Below, piece after piece: positions 25,994-37,666 of a stretch of DNA of 53,581 nucleotides. The position numbers were made by a program, and so were the translations under genes. Every line of letters begins with the position of its first letter. The first letter of the stretch is position 1. The notes beneath the pieces were generated by a model. It had not been told where the DNA came from. It ran no database searches and saw nothing but the letters and a program-made list of their open reading frames with translations. This DNA is from Janthinobacterium sp. GW458P (GTDB taxonomy: Bacteria > Pseudomonadota > Gammaproteobacteria > Burkholderiales > Burkholderiaceae_D): NCBI RefSeq assembly GCF_002127585.1, contig NZ_NEGZ01000038.1:1-53581 (forward strand), read 5' to 3'.

Positions 25994-26767
25994 TTAAACG
26001 GCGGTGTCGGTCAGCTCGTCGGCGCGTTCCTGCGCCTGCGCCAGGTCGATCGTGCCTTCATAGATGGAGCGGCCGCAGATCACGCCCTCGATGCCTTCGG
26101 CCTGGACGGCGCACAGCGCTTCCACATCGCCGATGTTGTGCAGGCCGCCCGAAGCGATGACGGGGATCTTGACGGCTTGCGCCAGCTTGACGGTGGCGTC
26201 GATATTGATGCCGCCCATCATGCCGTCGCGGCCGATGTCCGTGTAGATGATCGATTCGACGCCGTAGGCTTCGAATTTTTTCGCCAGGTCGATCACTTCA
26301 TGGCCCGACATCTTGCTCCAGCCATCCGTTGCCACTTTGCCATCCTTGGCGTCGAGGCCGACGATGATGTGGCCGGGGAAGGCGCTGCAGGCGTCGTGCA
26401 GGAAGCCGGGGCTTTTCACGGCCGCCGTGCCGATGATGATGTAGCTGATGCCGGCGTCGAGGTAGCGCTCGATGGTGTCGAGGTCGCGGATGCCGCCGCC
26501 CAGCTGCACGGGGATTTCCTCGATGTCGTTTTCCACGGCGAAGTCCTGCACCGCCTTGAGGATGGCTTTCACGGCGCCTTCATTCTTCGGCTTGCCGGCG
26601 AAGGCGCCGTTCAGGTCGACCAGGTGCAGCCGGCGCGCGCCTTGCATCAGCCAATGGCGGGCCATGTCGGCCGGGTCTTCGGAAAATACGGTGGCAAGTT
26701 CCATATCGCCTTGTTTCAGGCGTACGCAGTGACCGTCTTTCAGGTCGATGGCGGGAATGAGCAGCAT
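25994..26767 (-). CDS. hisA: ProFAR isomerase
   Basis: 257 aa, a (beta/alpha)8 barrel homologous to HisF. Performs the Amadori rearrangement of ProFAR to PRFAR. Catalytic Asp in [15 protein letters not shown] and Asp in [12 protein letters not shown]; phosphate loops QLGGGIRDL and [10 protein letters not shown] are intact. It follows hisH by 55 bp, an A-rich spacer. Confidence 0.98.
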   Translation of the reverse strand: MLLIPAIDLKDGHCVRLKQGDMELATVFSEDPADMARHWLMQGARRLHLVDLNGAFAGKPKNEGAVKAILKAVQDFAVENDIEEIPVQLGGGIRDLDTIERYLDAGISYIIIGTAAVKSPGFLHDACSAFPGHIIVGLDAKDGKVATDGWSKMSGHEVIDLAKKFEAYGVESIIYTDIGRDGMMGGINIDATVKLAQAVKIPVIASGGLHNIGDVEALCAVQAEGIEGVICGRSIYEGTIDLAQAQERADELTDTAV

Positions 26768-26822
26768 GGTCAGTGTGGTTTAAAAGTGAGTGAGAAGCGG
26801 AAAAAAAGCCGGAAAACCAAGG

Positions 26823-27461
26823 TCAAGGTTGCCAGTGAACGAAGTTCTTGTACAGCTGCAAACCAGCGGCAGCGCTTTTTTCAGGGTGGAACTGTGTCGC
26901 GAAAATATTATCACGGGCGACGGCGCAGGCGAACGGCGCGCCATAGACAGTCTCGCCCACCGTGTGCGCCGCGACTTGAGGCTGAGCAAAATAGCTGTGC
27001 ACAAAGTAAAAATAAGCATTGTCGGCAATGCCATCCCACATGGCATGGGATGCCGTCTGCCGCACTTGGTTCCAGCCCATTTGCGGTACCTTGAAGCGCG
27101 AACCGTCTTCCTGCACCTGGCCGTCGAGCTGGAAACGCACGACTTTGCCTGGCAGCAAGCCCAGACCGGCCGCATCGCCCTCTTCGCTGGCGTCGAACAG
27201 CATCTGCTCGCCGATGCACACACCGAGCACGGGCTTGCTGTTGGCGGCGCGCAACAGCGCCTCGAGCACGCCCGATTCGCGCAAGCTGCGCATGCAGTCG
27301 GGCATGGCGCCCTGGCCCGGCAGGACGATGCGGTCGGCGCCGTCGATGTCGGCGGGTGCGCCGGAAATGCGCACGTCGGCCTCCGGCGCCACGGCACGCA
27401 GCGCCTGCGCCACCGAGCGCAAATTGCCCATGCCGTAATCCACCACCACAATTTTATTCAT
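26823..27461 (-). CDS. hisH: Imidazole glycerol phosphate synthase, glutaminase subunit
   Basis: 212 aa, class I glutamine amidotransferase that supplies ammonia to HisF. The nucleophile Cys is in [13 protein letters not shown] and the His-Glu pair in [15 protein letters not shown]. The oxyanion-type loop [11 protein letters not shown] is present. The start is ATG at 27461, 38 bp after hisB. Confidence 0.97.
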   Translation of the reverse strand: MNKIVVVDYGMGNLRSVAQALRAVAPEADVRISGAPADIDGADRIVLPGQGAMPDCMRSLRESGVLEALLRAANSKPVLGVCIGEQMLFDASEEGDAAGLGLLPGKVVRFQLDGQVQEDGSRFKVPQMGWNQVRQTASHAMWDGIADNAYFYFVHSYFAQPQVAAHTVGETVYGAPFACAVARDNIFATQFHPEKSAAAGLQLYKNFVHWQP

Positions 27462-27499
27462 GTTTAATCCCGGAATCTACAATATAGCGAGCGCGGCGC

Positions 27500-28090
27500 T
27501 TACAGGCTGCCCTTGGTCGATGGAATGATGCCGGCCGCGCGCTCGTCGAGCTCGGCAGCCATGCGCAGCGCGCGGCCAAAGGCCTTGAACACGGTTTCGC
27601 ACTGGTGGTGGGCATTCGTGCCGCGCAAGTTGTCGATATGCAATGTCACGCCCGCATGGTTGACGAAGCCGCGGAAAAATTCCAGCGTCAGGTCGACGTC
27701 GAAGCCGGCGATCATGGCGCGCGTAAACGGGATGTGGTATTCGATGCCAGGGCGGCCCGAGAAATCGAGCACCACGCGCGACAGCGCCTCGTCCAGCGGC
27801 ACGTAGGCGTGGCCGTAGCGGCGGATGCCCTTCTTGTCGCCGATGGCCTTGGCCACGGCCATGCCCAGGGTGATGCCCACGTCTTCCACCGTATGGTGGT
27901 TGTCGATATGCACGTCGCCCGTCGCCTCGATATCGAGGTCGATCAGGCCGTGGCGGGCGATCTGGTCCAGCATGTGGTCGAGGAAGGGCACGCCGGTGTT
28001 GAGCTTTTGCTGGCCCGTGCCGTCCAGGTTGAGGGCGACGCGAACTTGCGTCTCGTTGGTGTTGCGCGTGATTTCTGCGGTGCGGTTCAT
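27500..28090 (-). CDS. hisB: Imidazoleglycerol-phosphate dehydratase
   Basis: 196 aa, monofunctional IGP dehydratase; E. coli HisB has an extra N-terminal phosphatase domain that is lacking here, so histidinol-phosphatase must be encoded elsewhere. The two manganese-binding histidine motifs [11 protein letters not shown] and [13 protein letters not shown] are intact, as is [13 protein letters not shown]. It starts 19 bp after hisC. Confidence 0.98.
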   Translation of the reverse strand: MNRTAEITRNTNETQVRVALNLDGTGQQKLNTGVPFLDHMLDQIARHGLIDLDIEATGDVHIDNHHTVEDVGITLGMAVAKAIGDKKGIRRYGHAYVPLDEALSRVVLDFSGRPGIEYHIPFTRAMIAGFDVDLTLEFFRGFVNHAGVTLHIDNLRGTNAHHQCETVFKAFGRALRMAAELDERAAGIIPSTKGSL

Positions 28091-28109
28091 GGGAGGCTCT
28101 GGCGATTAG

Positions 28110-29204
28110 CTAAACGAGGGATGCCTTGAAGGCATCGTAAAAAAGGGAATTCTCTTCCGGGGTGCTGACGCTGATGCGCAGGCAATTGGCCAGCGCAGCA
28201 TGCATTTTACTCATATTTTTAATTAAAACCCTGCGGGCAAGCAGTTTTGCGCAAACATCGTCGGAATCAGCCACACGAATCAGAAGAAAATTTGCCTTCG
28301 AGGGAAATACCGTCACGCCCGGCAGTTCCGCCAGGCGCAGCGCCAGTTCGTCGCGCGCGCTGTTGAGCAAGTCCGCCTGCGCATTGAGCACGTCGAGGTG
28401 CTCGAGCGCGAATTCGGCCGCCGCCTGCGTCAGCACATTCACGTTATACGGCGGCCGCACTTTCTCGAACTGCGCCAGCAGGGCCGGCGCGGCCGACATA
28501 TAGCCGAGGCGAATGCCCGCCAGGCCCAGTTTCGACACGGTGCGCATCACCACCAGGTTCTCGAATTCGGGCAGGCGGCCCATGAAGCTGTGCTGCGCGA
28601 ACGGCTCGTAGGCTTCGTCGACGACGGCGATGCCCGTGTCGCCCAGGGCGGCCAGGAGGCGCTCGATGTCGGCGCCGGCAAACAGGTTGCCCGTCGGGTT
28701 GTTCGGATAGGCGAGGAAGACCAGCGCCGGGCGGTGCGCTTCGATCGCCGCCAGCATGGCGTCCATATCCAGGCTGAAATCGGCCCGCAGGGGCACGCCG
28801 ACGAAATCCATGCCGGCAAACTGCGCCGAACGCGCATACATGACGAAGGCCGGCACGGGCGCCAGCAGCACGGCGCGCTGGCCCGGCTCCTGGCGGGCGC
28901 AAGCCATGGCCAGGATGGAGATCAGCTCATCGGAGCCGTTGCCCAGCATGACGTCATAGCCGGCCGGCACGCCCAGTTTGGCGCAGATGGCTTGCTGCAG
29001 GCTGGCGTAGGACGGCGGATAGCGGTTCAGCGCCACGCCGGCCAGGCGCGCGCCCAGTTCCTCGCGCAGCTGCTGCGGCAGCGGATACGGGTTTTCCATC
29101 GCATCGAGCTTGATGTAGCCGCTGGCGTCGGCGACCTGGTAGCTTTTGACGGCCCGCACATCGGCGCGCACGGTGTTGCTGATTAACTGATCGAGGAAAG
29201 ACAT
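28110..29204 (-). CDS. hisC: Histidinol-phosphate aminotransferase
   Basis: 364 aa, PLP-dependent class I/II aminotransferase (HisC2 type). The PLP lysine is in [14 protein letters not shown]; the phosphate-binding and substrate regions [17 protein letters not shown] and VVDEAYEPF are present. It follows the methyltransferase by 33 bp, so that gene interrupts hisD-hisC order. Other aminotransferases of this family exist, but the his context settles the assignment. Confidence 0.96.
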   Translation of the reverse strand: MSFLDQLISNTVRADVRAVKSYQVADASGYIKLDAMENPYPLPQQLREELGARLAGVALNRYPPSYASLQQAICAKLGVPAGYDVMLGNGSDELISILAMACARQEPGQRAVLLAPVPAFVMYARSAQFAGMDFVGVPLRADFSLDMDAMLAAIEAHRPALVFLAYPNNPTGNLFAGADIERLLAALGDTGIAVVDEAYEPFAQHSFMGRLPEFENLVVMRTVSKLGLAGIRLGYMSAAPALLAQFEKVRPPYNVNVLTQAAAEFALEHLDVLNAQADLLNSARDELALRLAELPGVTVFPSKANFLLIRVADSDDVCAKLLARRVLIKNMSKMHAALANCLRISVSTPEENSLFYDAFKASLV

Positions 29205-29237
29205 GCTGCAAACACTCCTGATGAAATTTAATGGAGA

Positions 29238-30209
29238 CTAAACGACGACGTCTTCCGGCACGCTAACGTTGCGCGCCTTGCGGGCCGGCGCTTTTTTCAC
29301 GGCGGGCGGCTTTTTCGCCGCCGCCGGCTTCTTCGCGGCCGCCTTGGCGGCCTTCGGCGCGGCACCCGTCGCCGCGGCACGGCGCTTGGCCGGCGCCTTT
29401 TTCTCAGGCTGCGGCGCGGCCGGCTCGGCCAGCTCCTGCGTCAATGCCGCCAGGCGCTGCTCGATGATGGCGCAGTAGTCGGGATTGAGCTCAAAACCGA
29501 CGAAATCGCGTCCGCAGCGCCTGGCCGCCAGGGCCGTGGTGCCGCTGCCCATGAACAGGTCGAGCACCACGCCGCCGGGCGGGCACGAGGCCTTGACCAT
29601 GCGCTCGATGATTTCCAGCGGCTTTTGCGTCGGGTGGTCGGCCCGTTCCGGGTGTTCCTTGTGCAGGCGCGAGACGCTCCACAAGTCTTTCGGGTTGTAG
29701 CCCACTTCCAGCCATTTCGCGCCGATGAAGATCGAGCGCGAGCGGGCTTTCTTGGTGGCCGCGTCGTAGGCGATGCGCACCGCGTCAAGGTCGAAGTAGT
29801 AATCCTTGCGCTTGACGAAGAAGCCGATGGTGTCGTGCACCGATGAAAAGCTGCGCACACTGCCGCCCATGGACGGCACGCGGCGGTCCCAGATGATTTC
29901 ATTCATCATCGCCATGCGCTGTTTCAGCATGACGAAGATCTCCGGCGAATAGCGCCAGGTCAGAAAGATATACAGGCTGCCGTTGGCTTTCAGCTTGGGC
30001 AGCGCCGCATCGATCCATTCTTCCGTCCAGCGCAGGTAGTCGGCCACCGACTGCTGGTCCGAGGCATTGCCGTAATCCTTGCCCAGGTTGTAAGGCGGGT
30101 CCGTCAGGATCAGGTCCACGGAACCATCGGGAATGCGCGCCAGCCCCGCCAGCGCGTCTTCGCAATAGACCCGGTTGACCCAGTCCGGCTGGTCCGCCAT
30201 CGTCGTCAT
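29238..30209 (-). CDS. Orphan DNA methyltransferase (beta-class) with H1-like tail
   Basis: 323 aa. Motif IV DPPY at 37-40 comes before the specificity region, and the AdoMet motif [14 protein letters not shown] (about 216-229) lies near the end, the permuted order of beta-class N6-adenine/N4-cytosine methyltransferases such as Ccr[18 protein letters not shown] is also typical. Residues about 262-323 are an Ala/Lys/Pro-rich tail with repeated [12 protein letters not shown] and KKAPARK blocks, as in histone H1-like proteins, presumably binding DNA non-specifically. The start ATG at 30209 overlaps the hisD stop by 4 bp; longer in-frame extension overlaps hisD. No restriction enzyme is nearby, so it is an orphan. 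Placement inside the his genes recalls conserved Burkholderiales orphan methylases, by memory. Confidence 0.93.
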   Translation of the reverse strand: MTTMADQPDWVNRVYCEDALAGLARIPDGSVDLILTDPPYNLGKDYGNASDQQSVADYLRWTEEWIDAALPKLKANGSLYIFLTWRYSPEIFVMLKQRMAMMNEIIWDRRVPSMGGSVRSFSSVHDTIGFFVKRKDYYFDLDAVRIAYDAATKKARSRSIFIGAKWLEVGYNPKDLWSVSRLHKEHPERADHPTQKPLEIIERMVKASCPPGGVVLDLFMGSGTTALAARRCGRDFVGFELNPDYCAIIEQRLAALTQELAEPAAPQPEKKAPAKRRAAATGAAPKAAKAAAKKPAAAKKPPAVKKAPARKARNVSVPEDVVV

Positions 30210-31531
30210 GGCTGCGGCTTCAGACGCAGTTCGGCGCTGCGCGCGTGGGCCTGCAAGCCTTCGCCATACGCCAGGGTGGCGGCGACACGGCCCAGGGTCT
30301 GCGCGCCCGCTTCGCTCACGTGAATGATGGACGAGCGCTTCTGGAAGTCGTACACGCCCAGCGGCGACGAAAAGCGCGCCGTGCGCGACGTCGGCAGCAC
30401 GTGATTGGGACCGCAGCAATAGTCGCCCAGCGATTCGGACGAAAAGCGGCCCAGGAACATGGCGCCCGCGTGGCGGATCTGCTCGGCCCACTGCTGCGGG
30501 TTGTCCGCCGAGATTTCCAGGTGTTCGGCGGCGATGCTGTTGGCGATCTCGCACGCTTCTTGCATGCTGCGCACCTTGATCAGCGCGCCGCGGTCGGCCA
30601 GCGAAGTGCTGATGGTGGCCTGGCGCGGCATCGTCGGCAGCAGCCTGGCGATACTCGCCTCCACTTGCGCGATGTACGCGGCGTCCGGGCACAGCAGGAT
30701 GGCCTGCGCCAGCTCGTCGTGCTCGGCCTGCGAAAACAGGTCCATGGCGACCCAGTCCGGGTCCGTCGTGCCGTCGCACAGCACCAGGATTTCGGAAGGC
30801 CCCGCGATCATGTCGATGCCGACGATGCCGAACACGCGGCGCTTGGCGGCGGCTACATAGGCGTTGCCCGGGCCGACGATTTTATCGACGGCGGCGATCG
30901 TCTGCGTGCCGTAGGCCAGCGCGCCGACGGCTTGCGCGCCGCCGATGGTGATCACGCGCGTCACGCCCGCGATCGCGGCGGCGGCCAGCACCATCTGGTT
31001 TTTCACGCCATCGGGCGTCGGCACCACCATGGTGATCTCGCCCACGCCCGCCACGTGCGCGGGAATGGCGTTCATCAGCACGGACGACGGATACGCGGCC
31101 TTGCCGCCCGGGACGTAGATGCCGACCCGGTCCAGCGGCGTGATTTTTTGCCCCAGCACCGTGCCATCGGGCTCGGTGTAGCTAAAGCCGCGCAGTTCCT
31201 CGCGCTGGCGTTCGTGGAAGGCGCGGATGCGCTGCGCGGCGATCTGCAGCGCCTCGCGCTGGGCCGACGGCAGGCCGTTCAGGGCCGCCTGCAGTTCGGC
31301 TTGCGAAATGTCAAACGCCGCCATTTCCGCCGCGCCGCCATGCGGGATGCGGTCGAAACGGTTGGTGTACTCCAGGACGGCGGCGTCGCCGCGCGTTTTC
31401 ACATCGGCCAGGATTTTTGCGACCGACGTTTCAATCGCCGCATCGGTACCCGCCTCGAACGCCAGCAGCGTATCGAGCGATTGTTGGAAACCTTCCTGGC
31501 TTGAATCGAGCTTGCGTATCTGTATCGGCAT
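30206..31531 (-). CDS. hisD: Histidinol dehydrogenase
   Basis: 441 aa. Last two steps of histidine synthesis: histidinol to histidine with two NAD+. Zinc-site residues appear in [17 protein letters not shown] (Gln and His), and the C-terminal [16 protein letters not shown] and AEHLEI segments carry the catalytic Glu-His region. [12 protein letters not shown] is the NAD-binding stretch. It follows hisG by 26 bp and overlaps the methyltransferase by 4 bp. Confidence 0.98.
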   Translation of the reverse strand: MPIQIRKLDSSQEGFQQSLDTLLAFEAGTDAAIETSVAKILADVKTRGDAAVLEYTNRFDRIPHGGAAEMAAFDISQAELQAALNGLPSAQREALQIAAQRIRAFHERQREELRGFSYTEPDGTVLGQKITPLDRVGIYVPGGKAAYPSSVLMNAIPAHVAGVGEITMVVPTPDGVKNQMVLAAAAIAGVTRVITIGGAQAVGALAYGTQTIAAVDKIVGPGNAYVAAAKRRVFGIVGIDMIAGPSEILVLCDGTTDPDWVAMDLFSQAEHDELAQAILLCPDAAYIAQVEASIARLLPTMPRQATISTSLADRGALIKVRSMQEACEIANSIAAEHLEISADNPQQWAEQIRHAGAMFLGRFSSESLGDYCCGPNHVLPTSRTARFSSPLGVYDFQKRSSIIHVSEAGAQTLGRVAATLAYGEGLQAHARSAELRLKPQP

Positions 31532-31557
31532 AATCGGCTTTCTGCTACTGAATGTGT

Positions 31558-32238
31558 CTAGGCTTGTGAGGCAGTTTGCGAGGCGCGTTCAAACGCCTCG
31601 ATAATCGGCTGCAAGCGCTCGCGCTTGAGCTTTAATGCCGCCTGGTTGACCACCAGGCGCGACGAAATTTCCATGATGTGCTCGACCTCGACGAGGTTGT
31701 TCGCGCGCAAAGTGCTGCCCGTGCTGACCAGGTCGACGATGGCGTCGGACAGGCCGACCAACGGCGCCAGCTCCATCGAGCCATACAGCTTGATCAGGTC
31801 GACGTGCACGCCCTTGGCGGCGAAGTGCTCGCGCGCCGTGTGCACGAACTTGGTAGCCACGCGCAGGCGCGCGCCCTGGTGCACGGCCTTTTCGTAGTCA
31901 AAACCGGCCTGCACCGCCACCGACATGCGGCAGGAGGCGATATTCAGGTCGATCGGCTGGTACAGGCCTTCGCCGCCGTGTTCGAGCAGCACATCCTTGC
32001 CCGCCACGCCGAAATCGGCCGCGCCGTACTGCACGTAGGTCGGCACGTCGCTGGCGCGCACGATGATGACGCGCACGTTCGGATCATTGGTGGCCAAAAT
32101 CAGCTTGCGCGAAGTCTCCGGGTTTTCCAGCACCTTGATGCCGGCCGCTTCCAGCAGCGGCATGGTGTCTTCAAAAATGCGGCCCTTTGACAGCGCCAGG
32201 ATCAGCTGGGAGCTGTCACCGTTGTTCGATCCGTTCAT
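31558..32238 (-). CDS. hisG: ATP phosphoribosyltransferase, short form
   Basis: First, committed step of histidine synthesis: ATP plus PRPP to PR-ATP. 226 aa, the short HisG type that lacks the C-terminal histidine-sensing ACT-like domain and normally needs HisZ as regulatory subunit. [20 protein letters not shown], the PRPP loop [15 protein letters not shown] and [10 protein letters not shown] are characteristic. No hisZ is present in the window. It follows murA by 12 bp and so shares its transcript. Confidence 0.97.
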   Translation of the reverse strand: MNGSNNGDSSQLILALSKGRIFEDTMPLLEAAGIKVLENPETSRKLILATNDPNVRVIIVRASDVPTYVQYGAADFGVAGKDVLLEHGGEGLYQPIDLNIASCRMSVAVQAGFDYEKAVHQGARLRVATKFVHTAREHFAAKGVHVDLIKLYGSMELAPLVGLSDAIVDLVSTGSTLRANNLVEVEHIMEISSRLVVNQAALKLKRERLQPIIEAFERASQTASQA

Positions 32239-32250
32239 GCTCGTTCCTTG

Positions 32251-33742
<1,492 letters not shown>

Positions 33743-33788
33743 GATAAGTCCTTGATATTGAATAATGTAGTGATGTGATGTGCCGCAA

Positions 33789-34550
33789 TTAGTGGCGCAA
33801 ACGATAACCGCTCTTCAGCAGGCGGATCGATGCCAGCGCCAGGATCACGAGGAAGCCGGCGACGATGGAAAGACTGAGCCACGGGCTGACGTCGGAGGTG
33901 CCGAAGAAGCCGTAGCGGAAGCCGTCGATCATGTAGAAGAAAGGGTTCAGGTGCGATACCGTCTGCCAGAAGGCGGGCAGCGAGTGGATCGAATAGAACA
34001 CGCCCGACAAAAAGGTGGCCGGCATGATCAAAAAGTTCTGGAAGGCGGCCAGCTGGTCGAATTTCTCGGCCCAGATGCCGGCGATCAGGCCCATGGTGCC
34101 CAGCATGGCGGCGCCCAGGAAGGCGAAGATGACGATCCACAGCGGGGCGACAAACGACAGGTCGGCGAACCAGCAGGTGATGGCAAAGACGCCAAAGCCC
34201 ACGGCCAGGCCACGCGCGACGGAAGCGAGTACATACGCCGAGAAGATTTCCCAGTGCGACAGGGGGGTGAGCAGCACGAACACCAGGTTGCCCGTGATCT
34301 TCGACTGGATCAGCGAGGACGAGGAATTGGCGAATGCGTTTTGCAGCACGCTCATCATCACCAGGCCGGGAATCAGGAAGGCCGTGTAGCTGACGCCGGG
34401 GCTGGGCTCGACGCGGCCATCCAACACATGGCCGAACACCAGCAGGTACAGCATGGACGTGAGCACGGGCGCGGCCACGGTTTGCGTCGCCACTTTCCAG
34501 AAGCGCAGCGTCTCTTTGTAGACGAGGGTGCGAAATCCTGTCGAAATCAT
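33789..34550 (-). CDS. ABC-2 type transporter permease (YadH-like)
   Basis: 253 aa, six membrane helices, ABC-2 family with the conserved SYTAFLIPGLVMMSVLQNAF and the C-terminal SHLNPFFYMIDGFRYGFFG, as in E. coli YadH and NodJ. It pairs with the ATPase gene it overlaps by 4 bp, forming an exporter of unknown substrate, perhaps a lipid or glycan given its mla and murA neighbours. Confidence 0.93.
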   Translation of the reverse strand: MISTGFRTLVYKETLRFWKVATQTVAAPVLTSMLYLLVFGHVLDGRVEPSPGVSYTAFLIPGLVMMSVLQNAFANSSSSLIQSKITGNLVFVLLTPLSHWEIFSAYVLASVARGLAVGFGVFAITCWFADLSFVAPLWIVIFAFLGAAMLGTMGLIAGIWAEKFDQLAAFQNFLIMPATFLSGVFYSIHSLPAFWQTVSHLNPFFYMIDGFRYGFFGTSDVSPWLSLSIVAGFLVILALASIRLLKSGYRLRH

Positions 34551-35464
34551 ACGGTACCTTTATCCATGATCTGCAAGAAGATATCTTCCAGGTCGGCTTG
34601 TTGCAATTGCATTTCATCGATTTCGACGCCCGCCTCGCGCAGGCGGGCGAGGATTTTCTCGACTTCGCTGTATTCGTTGACGCGCAGGCTGAACTTGTTC
34701 GGCGCCTGCTGTTCTTCCGGGTGCAGCACCAGGTGCCGCAGGTCGGCCGGCAGGCTGCCGTTTTTCAGGTGCAGCTGCAGCTGCGAGCCGGCGATGCGGC
34801 GGATCAGCGCCGACATGGTGTCGAGCGCCACCACCTTGCCGGTCTTCAGCATGGCCACGCGCTGGCACATGGCTTGCGCCTCTTCCAGGTAGTGGGTGGT
34901 CAGCACGACCGTGTGGCCGCCCTCGCGGTTCAGGCGCGAGATGAACTTCCACAGGGTCTGGCGCAGCTCCACGTCGACGCCGGCCGTCGGCTCATCGAGC
35001 ACGATGACGGGCGGCTTGTGCACCAGCGCCTGGGCCACGAGCACGCGGCGCTTCATGCCGCCGGACAGGGCGCGCATGTTGGTGTCGGCCTTGCCGGTCA
35101 GGTCGAGGTTTTCCATGACCTCGTCGATCCACTTGTCGTTGTTCGGCAGGCCGAAATAGCCGGACTGCAGGCGCAGGGTTTCGCGCACGGTGAAAAACGG
35201 GTCGAACACCAGTTCCTGCGGCACCACGCCCAGGTTGCGGCGCGCGTTGCGGAAGTCCTTGACCACGTCGTGGCCGTGGATCTTGACGGTGCCCGCGTCG
35301 GGGCGTATCAGGCCGGCGATGATGGAAATGAGGGTGGTCTTGCCGGCGCCATTCGGGCCGAGCAGGCCGAAAAACTCGCCTTCCTCGATGGCCAGCGACA
35401 CGCCGCCCAGCGCCTTGAGCGATTTATAGCTCTTTTCTACATTCGTGATTTGAATTGCGGTCAT
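34547..35464 (-). CDS. ABC transporter ATP-binding protein (YadG-like)
   Basis: 305 aa. Walker A LLGPNGAGKTTLISIIAGL, ABC signature LSGGMKRRVLVAQALVHKPP, Walker B VIVLDEPTAGVD and the H-loop VVLTTHYLEEA are all intact. The C-terminal 80 residues after the ATPase domain are an extra regulatory part common in ABC-2 exporters (YadG/NodI type). It precedes the permease with ATGA overlap. A TATAAT box lies about 110 bp upstream. Confidence 0.95.
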   Translation of the reverse strand: MTAIQITNVEKSYKSLKALGGVSLAIEEGEFFGLLGPNGAGKTTLISIIAGLIRPDAGTVKIHGHDVVKDFRNARRNLGVVPQELVFDPFFTVRETLRLQSGYFGLPNNDKWIDEVMENLDLTGKADTNMRALSGGMKRRVLVAQALVHKPPVIVLDEPTAGVDVELRQTLWKFISRLNREGGHTVVLTTHYLEEAQAMCQRVAMLKTGKVVALDTMSALIRRIAGSQLQLHLKNGSLPADLRHLVLHPEEQQAPNKFSLRVNEYSEVEKILARLREAGVEIDEMQLQQADLEDIFLQIMDKGTV

Positions 35465-35573
35465 GTGCTTGTTTCAAGTGTAATGCGTCTGGTGTGATGC
35501 GCCAGTGCCGGGACAATCCAGGCCGGCAGGCCGGTGCAGGGCGCCCCTTCCGTGGAGGGTAGCGCAACAGTCA

Positions 35574-35579
35574 ATTATA
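35574..35579 (-). promoter_or_regulatory. Candidate -10 box for the ABC exporter-murA-his genes
   Basis: An exact TATAAT on the minus strand in the 209-bp gap between mlaB and the ABC ATPase gene. No good -35 hexamer lies at 16-18 bp, so the promoter is tentative. If real, it would give the downstream block its own transcript independent of mla. Confidence 0.35.
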
Positions 35580-35673
35580 GTTGGAAACTTCGTGGAACAC
35601 TTGGAGTTCAATCCGGCGGCGCTGCTGGCTTGCCGGCTTGAAAGCTACTGCTGATGCGGGGAGTGGGACAGGA

Positions 35674-36021
35674 TCAATGATGATGCAGGTCGGACGGGCT
35701 GCGTTCGGCGTGGCCGCCGGCGCTGGCGCAGTCGTCAGCCGTCAGGGTGCTCGAGACGAGCGAGCAGACGCCATACAGCTTGGTGAGGTTTTTCAGGTTG
35801 TTCGGCAGGTTCTTCAGCTCCAGCACGCCGCCCGCATCCTGCGCGGCGCGTTGCCACGTCAGCATGACGGAGACGGCGGCCGAATCGACGGCCTTGACGT
35901 TGCGCAGATCGAACTTCGTCTGACCCGAGCGGATGGCGTCCAGACCCTGCTCCAATGCCGAAGTGGCATTGTGCACGGTCAGGGAAGTCAGGGACTGCAA
36001 GGTGTCGAGAGAATCGGGCAT
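35674..36021 (-). CDS. mlaB: Mla system STAS-domain protein MlaB
   Basis: 115 aa. STAS-fold protein of the Mla phospholipid transporter, which binds the MlaF ATPase and stabilises the complex. The conserved STAS segment is FDLRNVKAVDSAAVSVMLTW, with the serine of the DSAAVS turn. The order mlaF-E-D-A-C-B supports it. The last 25 residues are hydrophilic, His- and Ser-rich, and beyond the fold. 52 bp separate it from mlaC. Confidence 0.9.
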   Translation of the reverse strand: MPDSLDTLQSLTSLTVHNATSALEQGLDAIRSGQTKFDLRNVKAVDSAAVSVMLTWQRAAQDAGGVLELKNLPNNLKNLTKLYGVCSLVSSTLTADDCASAGGHAERSPSDLHHH

Positions 36022-36073
36022 GGCGTCGGGCTGCGCTGGTCTGGAGCTGGGTCTGGAGCTATATGATAGCCGA

Positions 36074-36709
36074 TTATTTGGCTTTGGCGGCAGGACGGCT
36101 GGCCAGGGCCTTGTTTTTTGCCTGCAGGGTCTTGATCAGGCCATCGATGCCGCCCTTGCTGATTTCGCTGGCAAAGCTGCTTTTGTAGGTTTCCACCAGC
36201 CAGGCGCCCAGCACGTTGATGTCATAGATCTTCCAGCCGGCCGGGGTTTTCGCCACGCGGTAGTTCAGGGGCACGGGTTCGCCGCGCGCCACGTTGACCT
36301 GCGAGCGCACTTCCACTTCCGTATCGCTCGGGTCGGCGCGCAGCGGCTTGAATTCCACGGTTTCGTTCTTGATCTGCGACAAGGCGCCCGAATACGTGTA
36401 GATCAGCAGGGTACGGAACTCCGCCGACAGCTGCTTTTGCTGGTCCGGCGTGGCGTCGCGCCAGAAACGGCCGGCGGCCAGCGACGTCATGCGCTGGAAA
36501 TCCACGTACGGCAAGATTTTGCTTTCTACCAATTCCGTGACGCGCTTGATATCACCCGCCTGGATCGCCTTGTCGGCCTTGGCCGTATCGATCACGTCCT
36601 GGCTGATGCGCTTGACCAACACGTCGGGCGCTTCCACGGCAGGGGCGGCCTGGGCGGCGGTGGCAAAGGCGATGGTCGCCATCGCCAGCAATTGTTTCAT
36701 CAATTTCAT
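36074..36709 (-). CDS. mlaC: Periplasmic phospholipid carrier MlaC
   Basis: 211 aa. Signal peptide MKLMKQLLAMATIAFATAAQA at the start, then the MlaC/Ttg2D (Tol_Tol_Ttg2) domain: VLVKRISQDVIDTAKADKA, VDFQRMTSLAAGRFWRDATP and VPLNYRVAKTPAGWKIYDIN. It shuttles phospholipids between the outer-membrane MlaA and the inner-membrane MlaFEDB complex. The start at 36709 has AAAGGTAG before it; in-frame extension to 36739 would bury the signal peptide. Confidence 0.95.
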   Translation of the reverse strand: MKLMKQLLAMATIAFATAAQAAPAVEAPDVLVKRISQDVIDTAKADKAIQAGDIKRVTELVESKILPYVDFQRMTSLAAGRFWRDATPDQQKQLSAEFRTLLIYTYSGALSQIKNETVEFKPLRADPSDTEVEVRSQVNVARGEPVPLNYRVAKTPAGWKIYDINVLGAWLVETYKSSFASEISKGGIDGLIKTLQAKNKALASRPAAKAK

Positions 36710-36781
36710 GGTTCTACCTTTCATGGTGTTGCTATGCACCGGCTGGCGTTGATCGCAGCCGTGGTGGTCTTGTCCCGCAGT

Positions 36782-37666
36782 TTACTCCTGGGGCCTGGCC
36801 TCGGCGGCCACGGTATTGCTACCAGATGTTACGAGGCCGGCGGGCGCCGCATCGGCCGCCGCCACGGCTGGCGCGGCTTCCGCAGGGGCCGGCTGTGGTT
36901 TCGCATCGTACTCGGGCGCGTCATCGCTGGTGTCGTTTTTTGGCACTTTGCGGTCGCGGCGGTCCGTATCGCCATCGAAAACCTTGCTTTCGCGCGCCTG
37001 CAGGAAGCCGTCGCGGATGAATTCATAGCGGTCCAGCGCGGCCGCTTCCATCAGGTTCGTCGCGTCGAGCAGGGCGGCGCGCTTGTCGACCACGCGCGTT
37101 ACCGTGCCGATATTGCGCACATTGACCGGGTCCTTGTAGCGCCATGGATCGCCCGTGATGTCGAGCGGCAGGGCCACCGTGTCGCGCACGGTCGATGGGC
37201 CCAGCAGCGGCAGCATCACGTACGGACCAGGCTGGACGCCATACCAGCCCAGGGTCTGGCCGAAATCTTCGCTGTGCTTCGGAATGCCCGCCTGCGAGGC
37301 GAAATCGATCAGGCCGAAAATGCCGAAGGTCGAGTTCATGCTGACGCGCACGACGTCCTGCAAGCCCGCCTCGCCCTTGCCTTGCAGCAAGTTATTTACG
37401 GCGCTCCACACATCGGCCAGGTTGCCGAAGAAGTTGCCGATGCCCGTCTGCACGAACGACGGCGTGACCGTCTTGTAGGCCGTGGCGACAGGTTTCAGCG
37501 CCACCTGGTCGACGGTATCGTTGAACTTGAACATGGCGCGGTTATACCCTTCCAGCGGGTCGCGCGGATTGGTGCCGGTGGCGCACGCGCTCACGCTGGC
37601 GGCGATGGCCAGGGCCAGGCCGATACGCGCCAGGCTGCCTTGGAATTTCATGGTCGACTCGCTCAT
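36782..37666 (-). CDS. mlaA: Outer-membrane lipoprotein MlaA (VacJ)
   Basis: 294 aa. A type II signal peptide ends in the lipobox VSAC (around residues 25-28). The VacJ domain follows: DPLEGYNRAMFKFNDTVDQV, FFGNLADVWSAVNNLLQGK, LDITGDPWRYKDP and TRVVDKRAALLDATN. It removes mislocated phospholipids from the outer leaflet and passes them to MlaC. The C-terminal 70 residues form an Ala/Pro/Asp-rich disordered tail. Its start overlaps the mlaD stop by 4 bp; ATG 37651 is an alternative. Confidence 0.95.
   Translation of the reverse strand: MSESTMKFQGSLARIGLALAIAASVSACATGTNPRDPLEGYNRAMFKFNDTVDQVALKPVATAYKTVTPSFVQTGIGNFFGNLADVWSAVNNLLQGKGEAGLQDVVRVSMNSTFGIFGLIDFASQAGIPKHSEDFGQTLGWYGVQPGPYVMLPLLGPSTVRDTVALPLDITGDPWRYKDPVNVRNIGTVTRVVDKRAALLDATNLMEAAALDRYEFIRDGFLQARESKVFDGDTDRRDRKVPKNDTSDDAPEYDAKPQPAPAEAAPAVAAADAAPAGLVTSGSNTVAAEARPQE

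Noticed and set aside
30210..30779. N-terminal extension of the methyltransferase by 190 codons.
   Set aside because: It lies wholly within hisD in another frame; the ATG at 30209 fits the family and makes the usual 4-bp overlap.
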